Below, piece after piece: positions 51,067 through 59,312 of a stretch of 64,000 nucleotides of DNA. The number at the start of each line of letters is the position of its first letter. Position 1 is the first letter of the stretch. The position numbers and the translations under genes were made by a program. Origin of the DNA: an uncultured Prevotellaceae bacterium. GTDB taxonomy: Bacteria > Bacteroidota > Bacteroidia > Bacteroidales > Muribaculaceae. The stretch spans positions 65,110-129,109 of the forward strand of contig CAJLMA010000007.1 in NCBI GenBank assembly GCA_905207705.1. The letters are read 5' to 3'. The notes under the pieces were generated by a model. It did not search any database, had not been told where the DNA came from, and was given only the letters and a program-made list of their open reading frames with translations.

Positions 51067-52893
51067 TTAGAATTTTTGCATGTCTACCAGTTTCTTGTAG
51101 TATCCGTTCAGTTCCATCAATTCATCGTGTGTGCCGCGTTCGACGATGCAGCCTTCGTGCATGACGCATATCATGTCGGCATTCCTGATTGTTGAGAGGC
51201 GGTGGGCGATGACGAGGGTCGTGCGGTTCTTCATGAGCCTGTCGAGAGCCTCTTGCACCGAGCGTTCACTTTCTGTGTCGAGAGCCGAAGTGGCTTCGTC
51301 GAGAATGAGTATTGACGGATTTTTCAATATTGCCCGGGCGATGCTTATGCGTTGGCGTTGTCCGCCCGACAATCGGCAGCCTCGGTCTCCTATGTTAGTA
51401 TCAAATCCGTTTTCCGATGCCATGATGAAATCGTATGCGTTGGCTATCTTGGCCGCTTCTACCACTTGTTCATGCGTGGCCGATTCCACTCCGAAAGTGA
51501 TGTTGTTGTAGAACGAATCGTTAAACAAGATTGCTTCTTGGTTCACATTGCCCATCATGGAACGCAGGTCGTAGACTTTCATGTCGCGTATGTCGATGCC
51601 GTCGATGGTAATCGAGCCACTGTTAACGTCATAAAATCTTGGAAGCAGGTCGGCCATGGTCGATTTCCCGGAGCCTGATTGCCCGACGAGAGCCACTGTG
51701 TGGCCAAACGGGATGTCGAGCGTCACATCTTTTATTACCCAGTCGTTGGTGTATTTGAAACTTACGTTGTTGTATCGTATAGATGGACGTTTTGACGGCA
51801 ATGCCTTCGGTTTGTCCGGGTCTTTTATGGGATTTTCGGCTTTTAGGATTTTGTCGACACGTTCCATCGAAGCAAGTCCGCGTTGTATCGAATACATGGC
51901 TTTAGACAAGTCTTTGGCCGGGTTTATGATGGAGTAGAAAATGACCATGTAATATATGAATGATGCCGCGCTTATCGAGCTGTTGCCCGACAGGATGAGT
52001 GTGCCGCCAAACCAAAGTACTATCGCTATTGTCGCCGTGCCAAGGAATTCGCTCATAGGGTGGGCCAATTCATATCGGCGGTTCATGTGCTTGGAGATGG
52101 TGACGAATTTTTCATTCTCGCGCATGAAGCGTGCTTTCACCTTGTGTTCGGCGTTGAAAGCCTTGACGATTCTTAGTCCGCCTATGGTTTCTTCTATGTT
52201 GGATAGCAATACTCCCCATTGCGTCTGTCCTTCGAGTGATGACCGTTTCAATCGTTTCCCCACCTTGCCCATTATGTAACCGGCGGCAGGCAGCAGGATG
52301 AGCACGAACACGGTGAGTTGCCAGCTCACTATGATCATCGTTGCAAGGCAAAATATAATCATCACTGGATTCTTGAACATCATGTCAATAGACGCCATGA
52401 TTGAATTTTCCACCTCAGTGACGTCGCCGCTCATGCGTGCCATCACGTCGCCTTTGCGCTCGTTTGAGAAGAATGCCATCGGTAGCGACAATATTTTGTT
52501 GTAAATCATGTTGCGTATGTCGCGCACGATACCTGTCCTTATTGACACGCTGTAAAATGCGCTCAGATAGGCCGTGCCTGTTTTCAGCGAAGTCATGAAC
52601 ACAAGCAGGATTGCCAGCGCGGCCAGTGTCAGCGATTGTCCGTATTCTCCAATCATCTCCTGGACATAGAAGTAGAAATTGTTGATTACCACATCTTTCA
52701 AGTCGGCCGAACCCCATTCCATGAACTGGTAGGTGCCTATATTGATGCGGAAGAGCATTTCAAGTATAGGGATTATCAATGCAAAAGAGAACAGGGTGAG
52801 AATTGCTGACAGGATGTTGAAAAATATATTCAAAAACAGGCACCTCTTGTAGGGAGGTACAAATCGTTGTAAAATCTTTAAAAATTCTTTCAT
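51067..52893 (-). CDS. ABC exporter, MsbA-like half-transporter
   Basis: A 608-residue ABC transporter with an N-terminal six-helix membrane domain (about 15-320) fused to an ATPase domain: Walker A VGQSGSGKST, Q-loop VNQEAILFND, signature LSGGQRQR, Walker B ILILDEATSALD and H-loop IAHRLST. It matches lipid-A/lipid flippase MsbA-type exporters by layout, though the substrate cannot be told from sequence. TATCTTTG at 52931-52938 gives a leader of about 35 bases. It heads a two-gene unit with purN. Confidence 0.93.
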   Translation of the reverse strand: MKEFLKILQRFVPPYKRCLFLNIFFNILSAILTLFSFALIIPILEMLFRINIGTYQFMEWGSADLKDVVINNFYFYVQEMIGEYGQSLTLAALAILLVFMTSLKTGTAYLSAFYSVSIRTGIVRDIRNMIYNKILSLPMAFFSNERKGDVMARMSGDVTEVENSIMASIDMMFKNPVMIIFCLATMIIVSWQLTVFVLILLPAAGYIMGKVGKRLKRSSLEGQTQWGVLLSNIEETIGGLRIVKAFNAEHKVKARFMRENEKFVTISKHMNRRYELAHPMSEFLGTATIAIVLWFGGTLILSGNSSISAASFIYYMVIFYSIINPAKDLSKAMYSIQRGLASMERVDKILKAENPIKDPDKPKALPSKRPSIRYNNVSFKYTNDWVIKDVTLDIPFGHTVALVGQSGSGKSTMADLLPRFYDVNSGSITIDGIDIRDMKVYDLRSMMGNVNQEAILFNDSFYNNITFGVESATHEQVVEAAKIANAYDFIMASENGFDTNIGDRGCRLSGGQRQRISIARAILKNPSILILDEATSALDTESERSVQEALDRLMKNRTTLVIAHRLSTIRNADMICVMHEGCIVERGTHDELMELNGYYKKLVDMQKF

Positions 52894-52930
52894 TAAGGTA
52901 AAAATGGATGTGGTGAATTCTTTTGTTTTG

Positions 52931-52938
52931 CAAAGATA
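52931..52938 (-). promoter_or_regulatory. -7 element for the ABC exporter-purN unit
   Basis: TATCTTTG on the minus strand, predicted start near 52928. Confidence 0.5.
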
Positions 52939-52959
52939 GAAACAATTAAACTTTGACGC

Positions 52960-52967
52960 TATTTTTG
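52960..52967 (+). promoter_or_regulatory. -7 element for the beta-barrel protein gene
   Basis: TATTTTTG on the plus strand, 87 bases before the start codon; divergent from and close to the ABC exporter promoter. Confidence 0.45.
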
Positions 52968-53053
52968 CATCTAAAAACTGAATTTGCGCATCGATTTGAC
53001 CGTTAGAGCATTTCGATGCCGAAGTTTTTTATGAAATTTAAAAAGCGTAGCTG

Positions 53054-55978
53054 ATGAAACGCATATTGGCCGTATGTATTATTTTCGTGATGGTTGCCGT
53101 GTCGGTGTTTGGTGCAACCGTCAAAGGGTTGTTGGTTGCCGGCGAGCCGCAACAACCGCTTGCCGGAGCTTCGGTGAGATTGTTAAAAGATAATAAAGAC
53201 AGTACATTTGTCGATGGGACATCTACCGGCGAGGATGGCAGGTATTCTATTGCCGGGCTTGCCAGCGGCAAGTATATAATAAATTATACCTATCTGGGGT
53301 ATGAATCAGTGTACCGTAACTTTGAGGTAAAAAATAAGAATGTGGACCTTGGCACGGACGTGATGCGTGAAAACAGCATCCTTTTGAGTGAAACAACCGT
53401 GGTGGGCGTAAAGACTGAAATAACCGTGAAAGAGGACACAATCGAGTATAATGCCGATTCCTATAAGACACAACCAAATGCCGTGGTCGAAGACTTGTTG
53501 AAGAGGCTGCCCGGCGTGGAAGTGGACAGTGAAGGCAAGGTCACGGCCAACGGCAAGGACATCAGTAAAATATTGATTGATGGTGAAGAGTTTTTTGTCG
53601 ACGACCCCAAGGTAGCTACAAAGAATATCCCGGTGAATATAGTCGACAAGTTGCAAGTGATTGACCGTAAGAGCGATCTCGCAAGGTTGACAGGCGTGGA
53701 TGACGGTGAGGACGAGACGGTGATAAACCTTACCGTGAAAAAAGGCATGAAACGCGGTTGGTTTGGAAATTTCACAGGCGGATATGGAACCGACAACCGT
53801 TACACTGGCAATTTCATGGTAAACATGTTTAGGGATAACAACCAGTTTACAATACTTGGAGGAGCCAATAATACCAATGAAATGGGATTTACCGACAGGG
53901 GCGGCTCGCGTTTCACTCGATTCGGTGGTGGCAACGGCATCAGCACGTCGCAATCGCTTGGCTTGAACTTCAATGTGGGCAATGAGGAAAAACTGAGAGT
54001 GGGAGGAAATGTTTTTTATTCACATAGTGACCGTGAGAGTGAGACGAGCAGCAACAGGCAATATCTTTTTACTGACTCTACTTCGTATTATGATTCTTAC
54101 AGTAATTCTCGCGACAGGGGGCATAATGTTTCGGGAAATTTCAGGATAAGGTGGAATGTGGATTCATTCTCGACGTTTGAGTTCAGGCCACGTTTCTCGT
54201 TTAATTTCAATGATTCGGAAAAAAGCGACAGTTCGGCAACTATGGCGGGTGATGCTGCACGCACGTTGGTCAATCGAAGTCTTAACTCGGCCATAAACAG
54301 TGGACAAAGTTATGAATTCAATGGTACATTGGTTTATAATCATAAGTTTAAGAGCCATCCGGGTCGCAGTTACAGCGTGAATGTGCAATATCAGTTCAGC
54401 GATGTTTCGGAAGATGGACGCACTAATACCGACAATACTTATTATCTTGTGGATGGTGAAGATGAAGATATAAATCAAATATATGACAGTCATCAATGGA
54501 GCAACAGCGTGAGGGGCCGGTTGTCATGGACCGAACCGCTGGGTGATGTGAAGAATGCGCGCTTCTTGACATTTGCTTATACCGGGCAATATAAGTTTAA
54601 TAACGCTGACAAATATGTATATGACCTCGTGAACGGAAATGACGGAACGACCGGTACGCTGTCGTCAATGCTTTCCGATCCGGCGTTCAAGGCTGTCATT
54701 GCCCGTGAATATGGCAAAGATGTGTTGTCCAATCCCTTTATTTTACGCGACATAGTGGAAAGCGAATTGCAACCAGAGCTTAACGAGGAGCAAAGCAATA
54801 GATTTAGGAATAACTTCTTCAATCAGTCATTGCAGGTAGGGTTCAAACAAGTGCGTGATAATTACAATCTCGATGCCGGGTTCATGGTCAACTCGTCAAT
54901 GTCCCGTAGCGAAGACTTGATAAATCCCGACAGGAATATTCCCACAAGATGGGTGTGGAACGTAGCCCCATACGCACGCATACGATTAAAGATGAGCAAG
55001 ATGCGCTCGTTGTCATTTGATTACAGGGCTCGAACGTCCGAACCGTCCTTGTCACAATTGCAACCTGTGGCCGATGTGTCCAACCCGTTGCGCATTGTTG
55101 TGGGTAATCCGGACTTGAAGCCTACATTCACGCAAAGGATTAATTTGCGTTTCAACGATTTCGACCAGGAGAAGCAACGTAGCATAATGGCGATGGCCAA
55201 TTTCCAATTTTCCAATAACAGCATTATTTCTACGACCGATTATGATTCTCAGACAGGTGGACAAGTGACTACTTATGCCAACGTAAACGGTGTGTGGAAT
55301 GGAAACTTGATGGGGATGATAAACTTCCCGTTGAGGAACAAAAGCTGGTATTTTACTTCGATGGCTTCGTTCCGTTATTCCAATACTGTGGGTTACAATA
55401 ACAGCCAGTTTAACCGCAGTGGTTCATTCTCGATGAATCTGTCGCCCGGCATAAGGTTCATGACCGATATGGTAGAACTTGAATTGCGTCCTAATTACAA
55501 CTTGCAGACGACTCACAATACGGTTCAGTCGGATGCCGACAGGATGATTCACAGTTATGGGGGAATGTTTAATGCCGCTTATTATACTCCGTTCGGGGTG
55601 GTGTTGAACAGTGACCTTACATTTAGTGGAACTCAAGGTTATAGTGCCGGATACGACACTAATCAGTGGCTGTGGAATGCGGCAGTGTCCTATCAGTTCT
55701 TGAAAGGCAAAGCTGCTACAATCACGGCCAAGGTGTATGATTTATTGCACCAGCGACAGAACATAAGCCGTACTATTAATGCAAGTTATATAGAGGATAG
55801 CGAATTTAATTCCTTGACCCGCTATGTGATGTTCACGTTTACCTATCGTTTTGCGACATTTGGAAACGGAAACAACGGGGATGCTCCGCGCGATGTAAAT
55901 TATGACGGACGCGGCCCTGGAATGAACCGTGGGGCGAGAAGAGGGCCAATGGGGCCACCGCCGGGGCGTCGCATGTAA
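53054..55978 (+). CDS. outer-membrane beta-barrel protein with carboxypeptidase-regulatory-like domain
   Basis: A 974-residue outer-membrane protein. Signal peptide 1-20; an N-terminal carboxypeptidase regulatory-like beta-sandwich (GEPQQPLAGASVRLLKD ... GKYIINYTYLGYESV, about 24-95); a TonB-receptor plug-like region (VVEDLLKRLPGVEVDSEG ... IPVNIVDKLQVIDRKSD, about 138-215); then a long beta-barrel with alternating aromatic strands. It resembles the OMP_b-brl_3 group of Bacteroidota, related to but distinct from SusC. The extreme C-terminus is unusual: a 35-residue tail rich in Gly, Pro and Arg (GRGPGMNRGARRGPMGPPPG). No SusD partner is adjacent. Ligand unknown. Confidence 0.88.
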   Translation: MKRILAVCIIFVMVAVSVFGATVKGLLVAGEPQQPLAGASVRLLKDNKDSTFVDGTSTGEDGRYSIAGLASGKYIINYTYLGYESVYRNFEVKNKNVDLGTDVMRENSILLSETTVVGVKTEITVKEDTIEYNADSYKTQPNAVVEDLLKRLPGVEVDSEGKVTANGKDISKILIDGEEFFVDDPKVATKNIPVNIVDKLQVIDRKSDLARLTGVDDGEDETVINLTVKKGMKRGWFGNFTGGYGTDNRYTGNFMVNMFRDNNQFTILGGANNTNEMGFTDRGGSRFTRFGGGNGISTSQSLGLNFNVGNEEKLRVGGNVFYSHSDRESETSSNRQYLFTDSTSYYDSYSNSRDRGHNVSGNFRIRWNVDSFSTFEFRPRFSFNFNDSEKSDSSATMAGDAARTLVNRSLNSAINSGQSYEFNGTLVYNHKFKSHPGRSYSVNVQYQFSDVSEDGRTNTDNTYYLVDGEDEDINQIYDSHQWSNSVRGRLSWTEPLGDVKNARFLTFAYTGQYKFNNADKYVYDLVNGNDGTTGTLSSMLSDPAFKAVIAREYGKDVLSNPFILRDIVESELQPELNEEQSNRFRNNFFNQSLQVGFKQVRDNYNLDAGFMVNSSMSRSEDLINPDRNIPTRWVWNVAPYARIRLKMSKMRSLSFDYRARTSEPSLSQLQPVADVSNPLRIVVGNPDLKPTFTQRINLRFNDFDQEKQRSIMAMANFQFSNNSIISTTDYDSQTGGQVTTYANVNGVWNGNLMGMINFPLRNKSWYFTSMASFRYSNTVGYNNSQFNRSGSFSMNLSPGIRFMTDMVELELRPNYNLQTTHNTVQSDADRMIHSYGGMFNAAYYTPFGVVLNSDLTFSGTQGYSAGYDTNQWLWNAAVSYQFLKGKAATITAKVYDLLHQRQNISRTINASYIEDSEFNSLTRYVMFTFTYRFATFGNGNNGDAPRDVNYDGRGPGMNRGARRGPMGPPPGRRM

Positions 55979-56040
55979 CATATATTTATGTAAATAATGA
56001 CTGTGAAACGCTAAAAAATATACATTTTTGCCATTAGATA

Positions 56041-56071
56041 TTGCATATATCATTTCAAAAAGATATTTTTG
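56041..56071 (+). promoter_or_regulatory. strong orphan promoter downstream of the beta-barrel gene
   Basis: TTG (56041-56043), 20 bases, TATTTTTG (56064-56071): an ideal Bacteroidota promoter reading into a non-coding, structured stretch and toward the 3' end of the opposing glucosaminidase gene. Confidence 0.55.
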
Positions 56072-56074
56072 CGC

Positions 56075-56306
56075 CAAAATTACATGCATTGTATTTTTAA
56101 GGTGAAATTATAAGTTTTAGGTTTATTGTCTCGCATAAAATTCAAGTAAAAAAAATCGGTTGCGAGAAATGTTTTATGGAAGCAACAAGCAGGGGCAGGG
56201 AATCATGTTTAACACAGATTATTCCCCGCCCGGGATGGAGCGGAAATAAACACATTTCTCGATTTATTGTCTATAAGCGTGACTTTTACAACAAAATTGG
56301 TCACGG
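56075..56306 (+). ncRNA. candidate structured non-coding RNA (possibly antisense or switching)
   Basis: Downstream of the orphan promoter the sequence can fold into a long rod: CGAGAAATG (56163-56171) pairs perfectly with CATTTCTCG (56253-56261), and inside it GGGCAGGGAAT (56193-56203) pairs with ATTCCCCGCCC (56221-56231) with one mismatch. An upstream TCTCGCA (56129-56135) can instead pair with TGCGAGA (56161-56167), which would break the rod, so two exclusive folds exist. TTTATTGTCT occurs twice (56122 and 56263 regions). A 91-codon plus-strand frame from 56176 overlaps the opposing gene and has no protein features. The 3' end is not clear. Confidence 0.4.
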
Positions 56307-56333
56307 TGTGCCGAACCATGATGCACCGGCGTG

Positions 56334-57302
56334 TTATCTGAGTCTTATTTTTATGCCTTTTTTTATGGAGCGTTTTGAATCTTTGGTCGAAAGATTATTT
56401 ATTTCGCACAGTGATTTCAGTTTTATTCCGAATTGTTGTGAGATGGCGTAGGAGTTGTCGCCTGTTTGTGTTGTATAGACGGCAGGAGCATCCGGTGCAG
56501 CCTTTTCTTGCTTTTCCTCAAGGTAGACAATGTTTCCATGCTGCAATTGCACATTGCGTTCTTTCCAGCCGAGGTCGTTGAACGACAATAGTTTGCGTCT
56601 TCTGATGCTGAATTCTTCGGCAATCACTGCGTATGTGTCACCTTTTTTGGCTATGACGCAGTACAGTCCGTTACGTTTTACAATGTCGTGTGTCGAAGTT
56701 ATTTCGTTGAAAATGTCGCTGTCGATCGAGTGTTCGAGCGACTCGTCTCCCTCAAGGTGCTTGGGCGTGGCTATTATGGGTTGTCCTGTGTCGAATTTGT
56801 AAAGTTCGTAGGTTTCTATCAACTCGATTAATTTGTCGGCATAACGCTTGTCGGTTGCGTATCCGCATTCGCGCAATGTCTTAGCCCACTTCTTGTAATC
56901 TGTTACTTTGAGCTTGAACAATGGCGCATAGCGTTTCTTTTTCAAGAACCTTGCATGGTCTTCAAATGATTCTTCGGCCGAGCCATATTTCCTGAAGCAT
57001 TCATGGCGACGGTCGTCATCGGCATATATCACGTCGCCGTCCCACAGGTTCTTGTGGCATTTTATGCCAAAGTGGTTGTTTCCCTGCGTGGCGAGCCTGC
57101 TTCGGCCAGCCCGGCTCTCAAGCAATCCCTGCGCGAGCGTGATGCTTGCCGGTATTCCGTATTCCTGCTGGTGTCTGATGGCTATTTTCTTGTAGGTGTC
57201 GATGTATTCAAGATATGTAGCAGATAGGGATGTTTTATCTTTGGCCGATGCTGCTTGCCCGGCAAGTAGTAATGCCACTGCAAGGATAAGGACCTTCGAC
57301 AT
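56334..57302 (-). CDS. exported N-acetylglucosaminidase-domain protein with two LysM domains
   Basis: A 322-residue peptidoglycan hydrolase. Signal peptide MSKVLILAVALLLAGQAASA; a glucosaminidase (GH73-like) domain about 27-170 with PASITLAQGLLESRAGRS (catalytic Glu), NNHFGIKCH and the Tyr-containing KYGSAEESFEDHARFL; then LysM1 (YCVIAKKGDTYAVIAEEF) and LysM2 (YTTQTGDNSYAISQQFGI). It cleaves glycan strands in the cell wall, likely during division or growth. The longer frame from 57353 is excluded because it has polar residues before the signal; ATG 57302 gives a perfect signal peptide. It is divergent from cdd with overlapping promoter regions. Confidence 0.92.
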   Translation of the reverse strand: MSKVLILAVALLLAGQAASAKDKTSLSATYLEYIDTYKKIAIRHQQEYGIPASITLAQGLLESRAGRSRLATQGNNHFGIKCHKNLWDGDVIYADDDRRHECFRKYGSAEESFEDHARFLKKKRYAPLFKLKVTDYKKWAKTLRECGYATDKRYADKLIELIETYELYKFDTGQPIIATPKHLEGDESLEHSIDSDIFNEITSTHDIVKRNGLYCVIAKKGDTYAVIAEEFSIRRRKLLSFNDLGWKERNVQLQHGNIVYLEEKQEKAAPDAPAVYTTQTGDNSYAISQQFGIKLKSLCEINNLSTKDSKRSIKKGIKIRLR

Positions 57303-57325
57303 GATGGATGTCGGAAAAAGTTTGT

Positions 57326-57333
57326 TATATTTG
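57326..57333 (+). promoter_or_regulatory. -7 element for cdd
   Basis: TATATTTG; predicted start near 57337, 15 bases before ATG 57352, which excludes the longer upstream frame. Confidence 0.5.
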
Positions 57334-57351
57334 CATAAACAAGAAACGGCC

Positions 57352-57825
57352 ATGGAAGAAAAAATTTTAAGTACAAAGATAAGAGTTTACTCGTATAATG
57401 AGTTAACCGACGTGCGCAAAAAGTTGGTAGACCTTGCAAAGGAGGCGACGAAACATTCGTATGCTCCTTATAGCAAGTTCCATGTAGGTGCTGCGCTGTT
57501 GCTTGGCAATGGAGAGATAATCACTGGATCCAATCAAGAGAATGTCGCATTCCCGTCGGGAACTTGTGCCGAGCGCACGACCATATTTTACGCCTCGTCG
57601 CGTTTCCCTGGAGAACGGTTTGATAAACTTGCAGTTGCCGCATGGCACGATGGGGATTTTGTGGAGGTTCCGGCTGCTCCGTGCGGTGCGTGTCGTCAAG
57701 CTATATTGGAATATGAAACTCTTGGGGGCAGGCCTATTGAGATAATCCTGTGCGGAAAGGATTACATTTACATCATAGAGGATGGCATCAAGGCTTTGTT
57801 GCCATTGTGTTTCGACAAGTTCTGA
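57352..57825 (+). CDS. cdd: cytidine deaminase
   Basis: Deaminates cytidine and deoxycytidine in pyrimidine salvage. From ATG 57352 there are 157 residues with the zinc site: TCAERTTIF (Cys and catalytic Glu, CAE) and PCGACRQAI (PCxxC). YAPYSKFHVGAALL marks the substrate-binding start. It is a small homotetrameric-type enzyme. The region upstream of ATG 57352 has a longer open frame, but it overlaps the divergent glucosaminidase gene and promoter and is not used. Confidence 0.95.
   Translation: MEEKILSTKIRVYSYNELTDVRKKLVDLAKEATKHSYAPYSKFHVGAALLLGNGEIITGSNQENVAFPSGTCAERTTIFYASSRFPGERFDKLAVAAWHDGDFVEVPAAPCGACRQAILEYETLGGRPIEIILCGKDYIYIIEDGIKALLPLCFDKF
57374..57381 (-). promoter_or_regulatory. 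candidate -7 element of the glucosaminidase gene, inside cdd
   Basis: TATCTTTG on the minus strand lies within codons 8-10 of cdd and would give a 69-base leader to ATG 57302. The divergent promoters would overlap and compete. Confidence 0.35.
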
Positions 57826-57899
57826 TTGTGCCGTTAGGCATGGGGATTCTTTGTATGACATAGGCTGAACCGCTGCAAGGTTCGGCACAAACTTTTTTT
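57826..57899 (+). terminator. terminator after cdd
   Basis: TTGTGCCG (57826-57833) pairs with CGGCACAA (57883-57890); inside is GAACC-GCTGCAA-GGTTC; then seven T residues. It starts directly at the cdd stop. Confidence 0.8.
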
Positions 57900-57939
57900 G
57901 CATTATTTCATCGAAAAAGTCACGAAAAACTGATGTGTG

Positions 57940-57970
57940 TTTGCAAGAACAAATAAAAAATGTAATTTTG
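57940..57970 (+). promoter_or_regulatory. promoter of the namZ operon
   Basis: TTTG (57940-57943), 19 bases, TAATTTTG (57963-57970): a perfect consensus on both elements. Predicted leader about 125 bases to ATG 58100. Confidence 0.7.
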
Positions 57971-58099
57971 TGAAAATACAAGATAAGGTTGAAACCATGA
58001 ATAATCTTATTATCTTCCTTAAAACGGCTGATATGGATAAACGGTTCTGCTTTAAAACAATACACAATTATTTAATCTAAAGAACATCATTTGTAAGAA

Positions 58100-59278
58100 A
58101 TGAGAAAAAACTTTCTTGGAATTTTTATGTTGCTGTCCATGATTTTGTGGACGGCTACTGTTGTCGCGCAGGAAATACAGCCGGGAGCGGCAAGCGTGAG
58201 CGAATACGCGTCAATGCTTGAAGGGAAGCGTGTGGCATTGCTTAGTAACCATACGGGCATGGTGGGCGACAAGCACACTCTCGACTTGATGCTTGAAAAT
58301 GGGATAGATGTCACTACAATTTTCTCTCCCGAACATGGTTTTCGCGGAAATGCCGATGCCGGCGAGAAAGTGTCGAGCAGTGTCGACAGCAAGACGGGAA
58401 TACCAATAGCGTCTCTTTACGAAGGAAATACTAAGATGCCTGCGGCAGCGACAATGGAAAAGTTTGATGTCATAGTTGTCGATATTCAAGATGTAGGATT
58501 GAGGTATTATACATATTACATTACGATGGTTCATCTCATGGATGCCGCTGTCAAGTATGACAAGGAATTTCTCGTGCTTGACCGTCCAAATCCCAATGGA
58601 ATGTATGTCGACGGGCCGATACTCGACATGAAATACAAGTCGGGCGTTGGGTGGTTGCCTATTCCTGTGGTGCATGGCATGACTCTTGGCGAGCTTGCCT
58701 TAATGGCCGACGGTGAAGGTTGGCTTGAAGGCGGAAAGCATCTCGGCGACCGTTTGAAAGTGGTGAAATGCAAGGGATACACGCATCAGAGCCGTTATGA
58801 GCTGCCCGTAGCTCCATCGCCCAACTTGAAGTCGATGTTGTCCATTTACCTTTATCCGTCCACTTGCTATTTTGAGGGTACCGTTGCAAGTCTTGGCCGT
58901 GGAACCGACAAGCCGTTTGAAATTTACGGACATCCCGACATGAAGGGTTGTGATTTCTCGTTCACTCCACGCAGCGTGCCGGGGGCAAAGAACCCTCCAT
59001 TGCTCGACCAAAAGTGCTACGGTCGCGACTTATCGGGACTTGAGCCCGAGGAAGTAATAGCCGCCGGTATCAATCTCGAGTATGTGATAGATGCCTACAA
59101 CAAGGTCGGCATTGGCGATAAGTTCTTTACTTCATTTTTTGAGAAGCTGATAGGTGACGGCAACGTGCGCAAGATGATTGAAGATGGCAAGAGTGCCGCC
59201 GAGATAAAAGCGACATGGAGCGACGATGTGGAGAATTTCAAGCAGCAAAGGCGCAAGTACCTTTTGTATGCCGAGTAA
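58100..59278 (+). CDS. namZ: NamZ-type exo-beta-N-acetylmuramidase (DUF1343, GH171)
   Basis: A 392-residue exported DUF1343 protein. Signal peptide MRKNFLGIFMLLSMILWTATVVAQ; the body shows the family's KRVALLSNHTGM, FSPEHGFRGNADAG (conserved Glu-His), DIQDVGLRYYTYYITM, VLDRPNPNG and LSIYLYPSTCYFEGT. NamZ of other bacteria removes terminal MurNAc from peptidoglycan fragments, and this is the expected role here, in the periplasm. It is the first gene of a likely operon with a sodium-solute symporter and a WYL regulator. Confidence 0.93.
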   Translation: MRKNFLGIFMLLSMILWTATVVAQEIQPGAASVSEYASMLEGKRVALLSNHTGMVGDKHTLDLMLENGIDVTTIFSPEHGFRGNADAGEKVSSSVDSKTGIPIASLYEGNTKMPAAATMEKFDVIVVDIQDVGLRYYTYYITMVHLMDAAVKYDKEFLVLDRPNPNGMYVDGPILDMKYKSGVGWLPIPVVHGMTLGELALMADGEGWLEGGKHLGDRLKVVKCKGYTHQSRYELPVAPSPNLKSMLSIYLYPSTCYFEGTVASLGRGTDKPFEIYGHPDMKGCDFSFTPRSVPGAKNPPLLDQKCYGRDLSGLEPEEVIAAGINLEYVIDAYNKVGIGDKFFTSFFEKLIGDGNVRKMIEDGKSAAEIKATWSDDVENFKQQRRKYLLYAE

Positions 59279-59312
59279 GTGGATATTAACATTAGGAATA
59301 TAAATCATCTAT

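Noticed and set aside
56176..56451. Plus-strand 91-codon frame after the orphan promoter
   Set aside because: Its second half is antisense to the glucosaminidase gene, and its content lacks domain, signal or codon support.
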